Below are positions 18,061-27,071 of a stretch of 64,000 nt of DNA, piece by piece (positions within the stretch are counted from its first letter, which is position 1; every line of letters begins with the position of its first letter). Position numbers and translations under genes: made by a program. Below the pieces are notes generated by a model, which did no database searches, was not told the DNA's origin, and worked only from the letters and a program-made list of their open reading frames with translations. Where the stretch lies: contig NZ_CP151099.1 of assembly GCF_038096175.1 (NCBI RefSeq), positions 2,730,501-2,794,500 of the forward strand, written 5' to 3'. Source of the DNA: Nostoc sp. UHCC 0302. GTDB lineage: Bacteria > Cyanobacteriota > Cyanobacteriia > Cyanobacteriales > Nostocaceae.

Positions 18061-18500
18061 TCAAGGTGAGCCACTGCGGTCTTCTCCCAAAGGGAGAGGC
18101 TAGCGCCTGCCGTAGGATGCCCGTTCGCCTTGGTCTCCTTTAGGAGAAGGGCTGTAGAGGTCTCCCCAAGTGGAGCAAGTGGCGTCAGGCAACTGGCGTT
18201 AGCGCAGCGTAAAGCCTTCGGCATAGCTTCTCTACGAGACGCTAACGCGAACGCTTAGAGCGACGCAGGAGCGTCACCCGAAGGGTCTTCTCCTCACGGG
18301 AGACGAGACGCCAAAGATGATAGTCGTTTGCCTGGGAAGCGCGAAGGAGCGTCTGGCGTTTCCCTAAGTAGAAGAGCCAGCCGCGTGGGCGGTGAGTCCA
18401 GTGCTGCGGGAGGGTTTCCCGGAGTAGGCAACTGGCGTTAGCGCAGCGTTAGCGAGCGTCACCCGAAGGGGTCTCCCGATTTGAGTGGACTGGCGTCAAG
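18061..18500. repeat. Second repeat island with a third 66-bp unit
   Basis: A third copy of the 66-bp unit lies at 18198-18263, almost identical to those at 17313 and 17454. Around it are multiple runs of CTTCTCCCAAAGGGAGAGGC-type and GCGTCACCCGAAGGG words and AACTGGCGTTAGCGCAGCG repeated at about 18190 and 18428. It is a mirror of the island on the other side of the zinc-ribbon gene. No gene is seen. Confidence 0.8.
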
Positions 18501-18547
18501 TAGCTTTTAAGAGTCAAGATTTGCACATTAGAATTTGGACTTATTAA

Positions 18548-18976
18548 CTATTCTCTTTGTTGCGAAATTGAGAGTTTATAGCTATGCTGTCCTTGGGAAT
18601 TACCAACAAATAACAAATATTTTCCAGCTTTCCAGTAACCCGAAAGTTCGGGCTTACTTCCAGAGTATTTATCTGCCAGTACGCAGAAGCGTCCACCAGG
18701 GCCGTCTATTAATAAAGTTGGCTGTCCCTGACTCTCAACAGTTAATCGTAAGTAAGGTAGTGACTCTGTAACCTGGATAACTTCATTGGGTACAGCAGTA
18801 ATATTGCCACAGCTACTTTCAACTGATCCCCCAGACATACCAGCTAAGACCAAGGGATCGGGTTTAAAACTACGATTAATTTGTACAGTTGATTTCTGTG
18901 CTAGGTTAGCTTCTGTGAGAAGTAAACTAATCACCAAAGTCACGGGAACAAATGTAAATAGCCTCAGCGCCTTCAT
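18548..18976 (-). CDS. Exported protein of unknown function with one disulfide pair
   Basis: The 142 residues start with a signal peptide (hydrophobic 8-22, likely cut near NLAQ). The mature part reads GGSVESSCGN, LPYLRLTVESQGQPTLLIDG, GRFCVLADKYSG and GYWKAGKYLLFVGN, a beta-rich single domain in which the two Cys may form a disulfide. This looks like a family of secreted cyanobacterial proteins, but I cannot name a function. It is convergent with nothing and is preceded by an AT-rich 377-bp gap. Confidence 0.65.
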   Translation of the reverse strand: MKALRLFTFVPVTLVISLLLTEANLAQKSTVQINRSFKPDPLVLAGMSGGSVESSCGNITAVPNEVIQVTESLPYLRLTVESQGQPTLLIDGPGGRFCVLADKYSGSKPELSGYWKAGKYLLFVGNSQGQHSYKLSISQQRE

Positions 18977-19353
18977 TTTAATTAATGCTCCCGACTGTTT
19001 CTAGAGCAATCATAATTGTTATATATAGTTATAAATTTATAGACGACATCAATCCGGCTTTGTTCCGAAAGGTATCGTATATATCTTTATTGTTTTTACT
19101 TAATCGCCATATGAGTAAATATTAAAAAATATCGGGCTGAGAATAAGGACAAATGTCATCCCAGTTTTCTATGCTTGATCACCATTAGGCGATCGCGACC
19201 TTTGAAAGACAACAAAATAAAAACATGATTTTTCCTTGCCTACAAAGGTTTCGTACAGCTATGAATTAGCTAAAATCACTAAGACAAGCGTCAAAAATAC
19301 GATTTGGCTAGCCTGTTATTGAATAAGTGTTCTAGCAGAGGTAGAAAAGATTA
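18977..19353. other. AT-rich divergent promoter gap
   Basis: The gap separates two divergent genes. It holds a HIP1 site near 19190 and AT-rich tracts, and no open frame. I see no operator I could name. Confidence 0.35.
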
Positions 19354-19698
19354 ATGAATCCCCAAAGAGAAGAAGACTTGCAGCGTCGCCTCCAAAAGCT
19401 AGAGGCAGAGATTAATACCTCGCCTGGGGAGGTTTCTCAAGCACAAGAACAAAAACAGACACCCCAGTCGGGGTTTGCTGACTTTAACTTGCACTTAGAG
19501 CGAGTTCGGCTTTGGTTCAACAGCTTATCTGGAACGAAAAAGCTGGTGTTTTCTGGTGTGGCAGTAATATTGGGGTTTGCGATCCTGCAAGCAGTCTTTA
19601 AACTGGTTGCATCTGTTATTAGTCTGGCAGTGTTGGCATTGTTAGTGTATCTTGGATACAAATTTTTAGTGTCTAATAAGATTCAACGTAAGCAATAG
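19354..19698 (+). CDS. Small membrane protein with N-terminal coiled segment
   Basis: The 114 residues begin with a charged heptad-like stretch (EEDLQRRLQKLEAEI, residues 5-20), a Gln-rich linker and an amphipathic helix LERVRLWFNSLS. A long hydrophobic region (about 62-105) is probably two membrane helices. The function is not recognised. It sits 57 bp upstream of the RDD-pentapeptide gene on the same strand and may form an operon with it. Confidence 0.6.
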   Translation: MNPQREEDLQRRLQKLEAEINTSPGEVSQAQEQKQTPQSGFADFNLHLERVRLWFNSLSGTKKLVFSGVAVILGFAILQAVFKLVASVISLAVLALLVYLGYKFLVSNKIQRKQ

Positions 19699-19755
19699 TC
19701 TAATTTTTTAACAACGCCAATAGGTATAGAAATTAAAGTCAAAGGAAAGTATGCG

Positions 19756-21930
19756 ATGACGACCCCAATTGTGAGGAGAGGTAGCGATGATTCTAGTCGG
19801 TCAAAAGAAACAGGAACAACCAAATCGCTGCCGTTAGCAACTAGGCGATTTGCTGCTTGGGCAGCTGAAATTACACTAGTGGTTACCAGTGGATTGATTC
19901 CTTTTGGGCTTGGTGTATATGCCAATTCTAGAAGCGATCTCAACCGCGTACCGCTAAACCCCATGCTAGTAGTAGCAGAAAGAGCGATCGCTAGACCTTT
20001 GGCTGTACCTGTCAGCTATGGCATCCGTTACGTGGCATGGCCGACTAATATCTTGTGGACAGTAGCTCTATTTGCACCTGTAACTCTTTCATGGTGGCAA
20101 TTATATTTACTAGCTAAAACTGGTAGCACAATTCCCAAGCGTCGGTTTCGTGTCCGGGTTGTGAATGAACAAGGAAAACCGCCTGGTTTGGGTGCAGCGG
20201 TGGTGCGAGAAGGAGTTGGTCGTTGGAGTGTGCCAATCTCCATCGCCTATCTGCTGTGGCGCTACAGCTTTGCTTTTCCTAATCTAGAGTTGTTCACATT
20301 TCTCGCCGTGCTGATGGTACTGGGAGAAAGTATCGGCTCGCAGTCGCGTCGAGGGCGACGTGCACTGCACGATCACTTGGCAGGGACTTACGCCATAGAT
20401 GCAACTCGCCCCTTAGCGTCCTCAGCTTTGGGTGGTGACAGGCAAAGTCAGCCTAATAGAAGTAATCAACCAGAGGAATGGCAGGAAGGAAATGAGGAAC
20501 TAGCTACCGCACCAACAGCCACAGAAACCTCCCCATCCCCGAACCTCTGGCGGCGGATACAGCAAAATCCGAATCTAACCTTGTTTGGCGTAGCCTTGGT
20601 GAGTATGACTGCTGTGTTAGCTACTTTAATAGGCACTCAAGTGTACATTCAAACCCAGCAAACCCAGCGGACAACCAAGCAAATTCACAGCCAACAGTTT
20701 CTCGCACTTGTAAAACAGTTAAGTCCCAACTCTGGCGCTACTAATGAGGAACGCCAGGGTGCAATTCTGGCTATGGGCAGTCTCGATGACCCACAAGCAA
20801 TCCAGTTTCTTGCGGATCTCCAAGTTAGTGAAACTAACCCTACCCTCCAGGATACAATTCAACAAGCTTTGGCAAGTGCTGGGCCTAAAGCCATCCCAGA
20901 ATTAAAAAACAAGAATCAGTTTCTCGTTGGTGAACTGGAATCTGCGGGAAGCAAGGCATCCCCAGAACGGGAAGTGCGGCAAAAGCGGCTACAAATGAAC
21001 CAGCAGACAATCAATAAGATTCTGTCTGTTCATAGCAGTAAAACTAACGAGGGTATTGATCTCAGTCGCGTTCAATTAGGTCAAAGCGGCACAACAGGAA
21101 ATTCCTTATTCAACTTGGTACTAGACAACGTTGACTTATCAGGAATTAAGTTCAAGTCTGCTAATCTCAACCAAGGCAGTTTTAAAGGTAGCCGCTTCCG
21201 TAGTGTGGGTGAAGATGGACGCTGGGATACCTTCGACGATGTAACCGCTGATTTGAGCCAAGCTCAGTTGCAGCAAGCTAATCTCACTGATGCTAACTTG
21301 AGCCGCGTCTTAATGAACCGTACCGATTTGAGTCGTGCTACCCTCAACAGAGCCAACTTAGCTGATGCACGTCTATTTGGTGCTAACCTCAGCAGCGCCC
21401 AGCTAGTCGGAGCCGATATGCGTGGCGCAGTCTTGGAAAATGCCAGCTTAACAGGAGCTGATTTAGGTGATGCCAAATTGAACGAAGCCAATCTGTATGC
21501 TGCTCGTTTAGGTCGTGTGATTGCCATAGGAACACAATTGTCCTATGCCAACTTAACTAAAACCGATTGGCAAGGAGCAGACCTCTCAGGAGCGGATTTA
21601 GAACACGCCAATCTCAGCAATGTTAACCTGAGCGCCACTCGTCTGACTGGTGCTGTTTTGCGCTCAGCCCAACTGGAAAATGCCAACTTGCGGAATGCCG
21701 ACCTCAGCCTAGCAGATTTACGGGGGGCAAATGTAGCAGGAGCTGATTTTCAGGGGACAATTCTCGCCCCTAGCAAACAAGATCCAGCGGATCAATTTGT
21801 CCAAACGCCAGATACAGGTTCACAGTCTGCTGTAGTACAAGGAGTTGATTTTTCTCAAGCCAAAAATTTAGATGCCAAACAATTGGCTTACATTTGTACT
21901 CAAGGAGGCATTCATCGCCGTTGCCCGTAG
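19756..21930 (+). CDS. RDD-family membrane protein fused to pentapeptide repeats
   Basis: The 724-residue protein has an N-terminal RDD domain (about 25-215) with RRFAAWAAEI, three to four membrane helices and RRGRRALHDHLAGTYAI, the family's conserved Asp/Arg loop. A polar linker follows, then one more membrane helix (about 275-298) and a helical segment. About residues 435-690 are pentapeptide repeats (A-[N/D]-L-x-x), interrupted once by GEDGRWDTFDDVTADL. The ATG at 19756 has AAAGGAAAG 6 bases upstream; the nearer ATG 19751 stops at once. The repeats form a right-handed beta-helix, probably facing the cytoplasm. Role unknown; scaffold or ion-transport-related by RDD analogy. Confidence 0.82.
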   Translation: MTTPIVRRGSDDSSRSKETGTTKSLPLATRRFAAWAAEITLVVTSGLIPFGLGVYANSRSDLNRVPLNPMLVVAERAIARPLAVPVSYGIRYVAWPTNILWTVALFAPVTLSWWQLYLLAKTGSTIPKRRFRVRVVNEQGKPPGLGAAVVREGVGRWSVPISIAYLLWRYSFAFPNLELFTFLAVLMVLGESIGSQSRRGRRALHDHLAGTYAIDATRPLASSALGGDRQSQPNRSNQPEEWQEGNEELATAPTATETSPSPNLWRRIQQNPNLTLFGVALVSMTAVLATLIGTQVYIQTQQTQRTTKQIHSQQFLALVKQLSPNSGATNEERQGAILAMGSLDDPQAIQFLADLQVSETNPTLQDTIQQALASAGPKAIPELKNKNQFLVGELESAGSKASPEREVRQKRLQMNQQTINKILSVHSSKTNEGIDLSRVQLGQSGTTGNSLFNLVLDNVDLSGIKFKSANLNQGSFKGSRFRSVGEDGRWDTFDDVTADLSQAQLQQANLTDANLSRVLMNRTDLSRATLNRANLADARLFGANLSSAQLVGADMRGAVLENASLTGADLGDAKLNEANLYAARLGRVIAIGTQLSYANLTKTDWQGADLSGADLEHANLSNVNLSATRLTGAVLRSAQLENANLRNADLSLADLRGANVAGADFQGTILAPSKQDPADQFVQTPDTGSQSAVVQGVDFSQAKNLDAKQLAYICTQGGIHRRCP

Positions 21931-22087
21931 AATGGGAGGAGAGCAGGGGGCAGGGGAGCAGGGGGACAAGGAGACAAGGGGGAGATTAACAAAATAATTA
22001 CTATCTTCTGATTTCTGACTTCTGACTTCTGACTCTCAATCCCTAATGATAAATGACAAAATCTAAGATGGTGTGAGGAGTCGGGTA

Positions 22088-22579
22088 ATGAAACATCTTT
22101 TGTATTTGGCTTCAGTGCTAGGAGCTAGTTCAGTTCTGTGTATGGCTATGACTCAAGCAGCACAAGCTCAAGTAGCATATGGTAGCTATATTGGTATAGG
22201 GCCAACAGTTGGTATTACTGACGGTATCCAAATCGGGGGGGTTTTAGCCGCCCGCTACAAGGTTCTAGAATCACCGATTTCTTTCCGCGCTCAAGCGTTA
22301 ATAGGTCGGAATACGGCAGTTGTACCAACGGTTTCTTATGATGTTCCCCTCAACTGGCAAACTGATGCCTACTTGGGAGCTGGGTTGGTATTAGCTGGTG
22401 GTGGTGACTCTTCTCCTGTAGGCGACAAAATTAGTTTTGCCTTACAACCCGGAGTTGACTATATAGTGCCAAATAGCAATACGGTTATTTTTGGCAACGC
22501 TATCATTGCTTTTGATGCTTACCGTGATAGTGGTAGTACAGCTATTTCTGTGCAAGGTGGTGTTGGTTTGAGATTTTAA
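22088..22579 (+). CDS. Predicted outer-membrane beta-barrel-like exported protein
   Basis: From ATG 22088 (behind GAGGAG) the protein has 163 residues: a signal peptide ending AQAAQAQ, then alternating strands such as GSYIGIGPTVGIT, GGVLAARYKV, FRAQALIGR, DAYLGAGLVLAGGG and FALQPGVDYIV, ending in SVQGGVGLRF. The terminal Phe and paired strands are marks of small outer-membrane barrels. No enzyme motif is seen. It is preceded by a purine-rich AGGGGAGCAGGGGG tract and a short CTTCTGACTTCTGACT repeat. Confidence 0.68.
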   Translation: MKHLLYLASVLGASSVLCMAMTQAAQAQVAYGSYIGIGPTVGITDGIQIGGVLAARYKVLESPISFRAQALIGRNTAVVPTVSYDVPLNWQTDAYLGAGLVLAGGGDSSPVGDKISFALQPGVDYIVPNSNTVIFGNAIIAFDAYRDSGSTAISVQGGVGLRF

Positions 22580-22803
22580 TTACTGTTTGGCAAGGGTCAA
22601 GAATTTTTTACAGTCGATTCCTACTTATCTCAAAATAGGGATTAAGAAGTGGGGAAAAAGATTTTCATGCTTTGTTTTGTCGAAATGGACAGCGACAGTT
22701 GTTAAGCAAGGCTGAGGCAAAATTTCCCCATATACTTAATATTCAATATTGTTTAGATTCACCTCTCTTTAGCAGCAAATCCTTGGGGAGTTTATTAGCT
22801 ATT

Positions 22804-23568
22804 ATGCTCAATTTCAATTTTCCAGGAAAAACTGTGTTGGTTACAGGTGCTTCGCGAGGAATCGGAAAAGCGATCGCAACTGCTTTTGCCCAAGCTGGTG
22901 CTACTGTTGCAGTTCATTACCATCAGCAGCAGCAAGTTGCTGAGGAAGTGAGGGAATCTTTGGCAGGTAAAGGTCACATTTTGGTGCAGGCTGATCTTGC
23001 TGATGCTTTTGCTGTGGAGCAACTGGTACAGCAAGCGATCGCTCAATTAAAAAAAATAGATGTTTTAGTGAATAACGCTGGTATTTATCAAGAGCATCCC
23101 CTTAATCAAACCAGTTATCAAGACTGGCAAGCCGCTTGGCAACAGACTATTGATGTAAACTTACTCGGTGCAGTCAATGTATCTTACTGTGTTGCGAAAC
23201 ACATGATTGAACGCCGTAGCGGACGAATTATTAATGTGACTTCTCGTGGTGCATTTCGGGGCGAGCCTACAGCTACAGCTTACGCAGCTAGTAAAGCCGG
23301 TCTGAATGCCTTTAGCCAGTCTCTCGCGCAGCATTTAGCTCCCCATAACATTTTTGTGACGGCCGTAGCTCCTGGTTGGGTAGCAACTGATATGACTCGT
23401 GCTATTTTGGAAAGTCCTGCGGGTGAAGCAATTCGTCAGCAAAGCCCTTTAAATCGTGTAGCTTCTCCAGAGGATGTGGCGCATACCGTTCTTTTCCTAG
23501 CTTCTGAGGGTGCTGAATATCTCACGGGTACTATTGTAGATGTGAATGGAGCCAGTTATTTGCGGTGA
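22804..23568 (+). CDS. Short-chain dehydrogenase/reductase, FabG-like
   Basis: From ATG 22804 the protein has 254 residues, the classical SDR size. TGASRGIGKAIA (about 12-23) binds NADPH, NNAGIY lies near residue 87, and the catalytic set reads Ser in INVTSRGAF and YAASK (about 158-162). The C-terminus has GTIVDVNG, as in 3-oxoacyl-ACP reductases. An upstream frame back to 22672 exists but is not SDR-like. Substrate is open; it may be a fatty-acid or secondary-metabolite ketoreductase. No operon partner is seen. Confidence 0.87.
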   Translation: MLNFNFPGKTVLVTGASRGIGKAIATAFAQAGATVAVHYHQQQQVAEEVRESLAGKGHILVQADLADAFAVEQLVQQAIAQLKKIDVLVNNAGIYQEHPLNQTSYQDWQAAWQQTIDVNLLGAVNVSYCVAKHMIERRSGRIINVTSRGAFRGEPTATAYAASKAGLNAFSQSLAQHLAPHNIFVTAVAPGWVATDMTRAILESPAGEAIRQQSPLNRVASPEDVAHTVLFLASEGAEYLTGTIVDVNGASYLR

Positions 23569-23749
23569 AGAGGACGTGGGACGCAAAGAGAGGAAGGCAG
23601 GGGAGCAGGAGGAGCAGGGGAAGCAGAGGGAGCAGGGGAAGCAGGAGAGAGAGGGATAATAACTACTGACAAATGACCGATGACCGATGACAAATAACCA
23701 ATTCCCAATGACTCAACTCTTCCTAGAAGACACTAGTGTATGATCAAAA

Positions 23750-24015
23750 AGGTTATTCGGTTCTGGTGGGGATCAGCCACTAGAGGTAACGGGGAAAGTT
23801 CGGTGTGAATCCGGCGCTGTCCCGCAACTGTGAACCATTTTGAGATTTGAGTTAGCGAAATAATATCAATTCTCTATGAAAATGCACTTAGATATTTATT
23901 AAACGAAGCGTAAAATACGCCAAGGAAGAAGAGTAATAATTAAGTGCAATTTTACGGAAAATTGGTAGAAGTAATTCAAAATCTTAAATTGAGTGAGTCA
24001 GGATGCCCACCGAAG
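23750..24015 (+). ncRNA. Cobalamin riboswitch with long internal insertion
   Basis: Conserved blocks can be read in order: GATCAGCCACTAGAGGTAAC (23771), GGGGAAAGTTCGGTGTGAAT and CCGGCGCTGTCCCGCAACTG (23792-23830), and the 3' GAGTCAGGATGCCCACCG (23995-24012). These are the core of the B12 element that binds adenosylcobalamin and switches off the gene downstream. About 165 bases separate the CGCAACTGTGAA block from GAGTCAGGATG, longer than usual, so one peripheral stem is expanded. The start codon of the DUF1636 gene follows 36 bases later, so translational control is likely. Confidence 0.9.
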
Positions 24016-24051
24016 TAGACTGAATCGGTTTTACATATCTGCGAGGTACAG

Positions 24052-24477
24052 ATGACTGCTCTTAATTCCTTTAGTATCGCCGCTCATACTCTATTTGTTT
24101 GTAAAACCTGTGCTAGCGTTTGGCAAGATGGAAAACGCTTAGGTGAAAGTGGTGGTGAAAAATTACTACAGCAGCTTCAGCACCTTGCACAAGATTGGGA
24201 GTTAAGAGAAGAATTCCCAATTCAGGAAGTTGAATGTATGAGTGCTTGTAATCGTTCATGTGTCGTCGCCTTTGCTGCTAAAGGTAAATTAACATATCTC
24301 TTTGGCGATTTAGCTGTTGATTGCAGTGCAGCTGCTGTGCTGGAGTGTGCTAGTAAATACTATGCCCACTCTGATGGTTTACTGCCTTGGTCAGAGCGAC
24401 CTGAACCTCTGAAAAAGGGGATTTTGGCAAAGATTCCATCTTTATCTGTAGAGAAAGTTAGCACGATAGAAATTTAA
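24052..24477 (+). CDS. DUF1636 metal-binding protein under riboswitch control
   Basis: The 141-residue protein has FVCKTCASVWQDGKRLGESGG at 14-34, then VECMSACNRSCVVAFAAKGK (about 62-81) and YLFGDL, giving four Cys in C-x2-C and C-x3-C-x3-C spacing. This is the DUF1636 family, a thioredoxin-fold 2Fe-2S-type or metal-binding protein often found by cobalamin genes. It follows a B12 riboswitch at once and is 75 bp upstream of cobK, so it probably serves in cobalamin synthesis or cobalt handling. The exact chemistry is unknown. Confidence 0.82.
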   Translation: MTALNSFSIAAHTLFVCKTCASVWQDGKRLGESGGEKLLQQLQHLAQDWELREEFPIQEVECMSACNRSCVVAFAAKGKLTYLFGDLAVDCSAAAVLECASKYYAHSDGLLPWSERPEPLKKGILAKIPSLSVEKVSTIEI

Positions 24478-24552
24478 TCATCCGTCAAGGAAGCAGAGAG
24501 AAATCTAAGCTAAGGCTTTTGCATAGCTTTAGTAGAACGCAGAGAAAACATT

Positions 24553-25299
24553 ATGATGCGTGTGTTGATTCTGGGTGGGACGGGAGATGCCGCAGAACTG
24601 GCTGCCAGAGTGGCGACTATCCAAGGAGTAGAGGCAATCACATCTTTAGCAGGCCGCACCAGCGAGCCATCACTGCCGCTAGGCGATCTGCGAATTGGAA
24701 GCTTCGGTGGTGTCGCTGGACTGGCTAACTACCTTCATCAAATGAAAATCGACTTACTAATTGATGCTACCCATCCTTTTGCTAGCCAGATTTCTTTCAA
24801 CGCAGCAGCTGCTGCCACCAAAGCCGGAGTATCCCGCCTGATGTTGATCCGTCCCACTTGGGAGAAATCCAGTGACGATCGCTGGATTGAAGTTGACAGT
24901 GTTGCAGCCGCAGCCGCAGTTTTGCAAAAAGAGTCACAACGGGTGTTTTTGACAATTGGTAGGCAAGAACTTGCCGCCTTCGCACACTTAAAGGAAATTT
25001 GGTTTCTGATGCGGATGATTGAACCGCCTGATCATGATGCTTTGGTTCCACCAGGGATAATATTGTGCGATCGCGGCCCTTTTTCCCTGAACAATGAGCG
25101 AGAAATCCTGATTCACCACAAAATTGACACCATTGTCAGCAAAAATAGTGGCGGTGATGCAACTTATGCCAAGATTCTTGCGGCGCGGGAACTTGGAATG
25201 CAAGTTGTAATGGTAAGTCGTCCCGCGACACCAGAAGGAGAGCAAGTCACAGATATTAATGCTGCTTTAGCATGGTTAGTTAAAAAATTGCATACATAA
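24553..25299 (+). CDS. cobK: Precorrin-6A reductase
   Basis: The 248 residues show the CobK/CbiJ pattern: VLILGGTGDAAELAAR at the N-terminus, SLAGRTSEP, GSFGGVAGLANYL, DLLIDATHPFASQIS, and near the C-terminus TIVSKNSGGDATYAKILAAR followed by VVMVSRP. The enzyme reduces the precorrin-6A (or cobalt-precorrin-6A) macrocycle with NADPH. It is in the transcript headed by the cobalamin riboswitch and DUF1636, which fits end-product control. ATG 24553 or 24556 are equally possible starts. No other cob gene is within the window. Confidence 0.9.
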   Translation: MMRVLILGGTGDAAELAARVATIQGVEAITSLAGRTSEPSLPLGDLRIGSFGGVAGLANYLHQMKIDLLIDATHPFASQISFNAAAAATKAGVSRLMLIRPTWEKSSDDRWIEVDSVAAAAAVLQKESQRVFLTIGRQELAAFAHLKEIWFLMRMIEPPDHDALVPPGIILCDRGPFSLNNEREILIHHKIDTIVSKNSGGDATYAKILAARELGMQVVMVSRPATPEGEQVTDINAALAWLVKKLHT

Positions 25300-25344
25300 A
25301 TCCGACTTTTTATTTTATTTGTTATAAATATTTATAAAAATGGT

Positions 25345-25455
25345 GGCGTTGCTGAATTTGAGTATGAAAGTCAAAAATTCAATCTCTCAAACTCTTATTC
25401 TCTGTGCCTCTGCGGCTCTGCGTGATACAAATTCATATCTTTACCCAGCAATGCC
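25345..25455. mobile_element. 111-bp MITE-like element, copy 1
   Basis: The element starts GGCGTTGCTGAATTTGAG and ends TTTACCCAGCAATGCC, giving imperfect terminal inverted repeats (GGCGTTGCTG / GGCATTGCTG). Its whole sequence matches 53235-53345 base for base as read here. The flanks AAAATGGT and AAAATGCC agree at 6 of 8 bases, as expected for an 8-bp target duplication. It has no coding capacity. Confidence 0.85.
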
Positions 25456-25598
25456 AAAATGCCATAACCTACGGTTATTGAGAATGATGCAAGATATTAG
25501 TAGACCATCTCTAAGCTCTCGTTAAATTAGAATTTTTATCGATTCAAAAGTTGATTATCAATTATTGCAAAGTATAAATAAATTTATACAAATAACTT

Positions 25599-26525
25599 AT
25601 GAGACCTGAAGTTGCTATTCATTTGTGGGAATTGCTTTGGCAAGAATACAGCGCCAGAGTCAGCCATGCCCGTACCTATCAGCAAATGATTAATCTTGCG
25701 GGTGGGACTGTCGCTAATGACCACATTGCCTTCCGCTCTTTGCGTCTATTAGTAGATAGCCCACAGGACCAACTTAGCTTGGGAATTGATTACCTTGGAC
25801 AACTTGTTGAAGCTTTGGGTTACGTGGTGGCCGGAGAGTATACTTTTGCTCAAACGCATCTGTACGCCCGTCATTATCGTCATCCTCAGCAAGAAGAATT
25901 TAACTTGCCAAAGTTGTTTATCAGCGAGTTGATTGTAGATGAATTACCTGCTAGGGTTGTCGAACTGATTTCTAAAACCGTATCTTTAAACAGATGCGAA
26001 TTAACCTATCCCCTAACTTCGCTTTTAAAACAAGAGGGGAACACTCAAAGTATTGCTCAACAGCTCCAAAAAGTCTTCACCCGCCCTTGGCAACCTCCAC
26101 AGCATTCTGTAGTCGAAGAGGTAAATCAGGTGACTCAGTATGGTGCTTGGGTATTGCTGCATGGTTACGCAGTCAACCACTTCACCGGCTATGTCAACCG
26201 CCAAAACACATCCGCGTACCCAGATATAGATACTACTGCTCGTGGTTTGGCTAACCTGGGTGTACCGATGAAAGTAGAAATCGAAGGAAATGTGGCTTGT
26301 GGTTTGCGTCAAACAGCAACTCAAGCAGTAACCGAGATGGTAATAGTTTTAGATGATATTACTGGCGCAGAAATTCAAATTCCTTGGACTTACGCCTATT
26401 ATGAAATTGCCCAGCGCTATCAAGTGGAAGTAGTACCAGGAAAGCAGATGCTTTTTGATGCTTTTTTAGGAAGTAATGCCCAACAATTATTTGAAATGAC
26501 TCGTATATCTAATATCAATTCGTAA
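25599..26525 (+). CDS. DUF1338 (HglS-like) putative Fe(II) 2-oxoacid dioxygenase/decarboxylase
   Basis: The 308 residues fit the DUF1338 family: NDHIAFRSL (His about 42) near the N-terminus, ARHYRHP, LPKLFISEL, and YGAWVLLHGYAVNHFTGYVN (about 184-203) with the second His, then a C-terminal YAYYEIAQRY with the likely Glu ligand. The characterised relative HglS converts 2-oxoadipate to 2-hydroxyglutarate in lysine breakdown, using Fe(II) held by His-His-Glu in a vicinal-oxygen-chelate-like fold. This protein is shorter than HglS (~460). Its substrate is therefore uncertain. It stands alone behind the MITE. Confidence 0.8.
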   Translation: MRPEVAIHLWELLWQEYSARVSHARTYQQMINLAGGTVANDHIAFRSLRLLVDSPQDQLSLGIDYLGQLVEALGYVVAGEYTFAQTHLYARHYRHPQQEEFNLPKLFISELIVDELPARVVELISKTVSLNRCELTYPLTSLLKQEGNTQSIAQQLQKVFTRPWQPPQHSVVEEVNQVTQYGAWVLLHGYAVNHFTGYVNRQNTSAYPDIDTTARGLANLGVPMKVEIEGNVACGLRQTATQAVTEMVIVLDDITGAEIQIPWTYAYYEIAQRYQVEVVPGKQMLFDAFLGSNAQQLFEMTRISNINS

Positions 26526-27071
26526 TTCTTGAGGCAGTAAGGTCTTCCCAAAGGGAGAGGGGGCCTCACCAGACTTTCTTCTCCTGGCAAAGACCAAGGC
26601 AAACCGATTCACAGTCGTCTGACGTTACTTTTTAAGGGCGGGGGAACCCTCCGAAATTCTGATTCGAGGCTAACAGGACTCAGCGCGATCGCACATCTTT
26701 GTGTTGCAGAAAAAAAATCAACTTGATTTACGTAAGATGTAAAAATTAGGGCGATTTAGACTAATTCATCCATTAGGTAGATTTGGAGATTGGAGATGTC
26801 GCCCCGTAAGTCAGAGGACACGAAATTTGTAACTTTCTAAGATCAGTCCAGAAGAGTAAAAAAGTGGCAAAAATTGATTACTGAGATTAATAGACTTCTT
26901 GCACCAATAACTTTTGCAATCTTTTTGAGAATGGGCTAATGAAAAATTCTATACCCTTGCTTTGATCTCCAATCTCCAGAAGGTAGGGTCTTTGAGTTTA
27001 TCTTTTTACTTCTTCTGCAAAAAGTTTAGTGACCAGAACAAGTCAAACATCAAGACAAATCTGGAGGAAAA
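26526..27071. other. 546-bp gap with repeat words and a 13-bp inverted repeat
   Basis: No gene is seen. The first 60 bp carry the CTTCCCAAAGGGAGAGG word shared with the 18.1-kb repeat island. GGAGATTGGAGAT at 26785-26797 and its reverse complement at 26965-26977 frame about 190 bp that might be a degenerate insertion. The last 50 bp are AT-rich with a GGAGG ribosome-binding site for the gene at 27072. Confidence 0.45.

Noticed and set aside
25340-25525. 61-codon frame
   Set aside because: It is mostly the MITE-like element itself, which also occurs at 53235 without such a gene.
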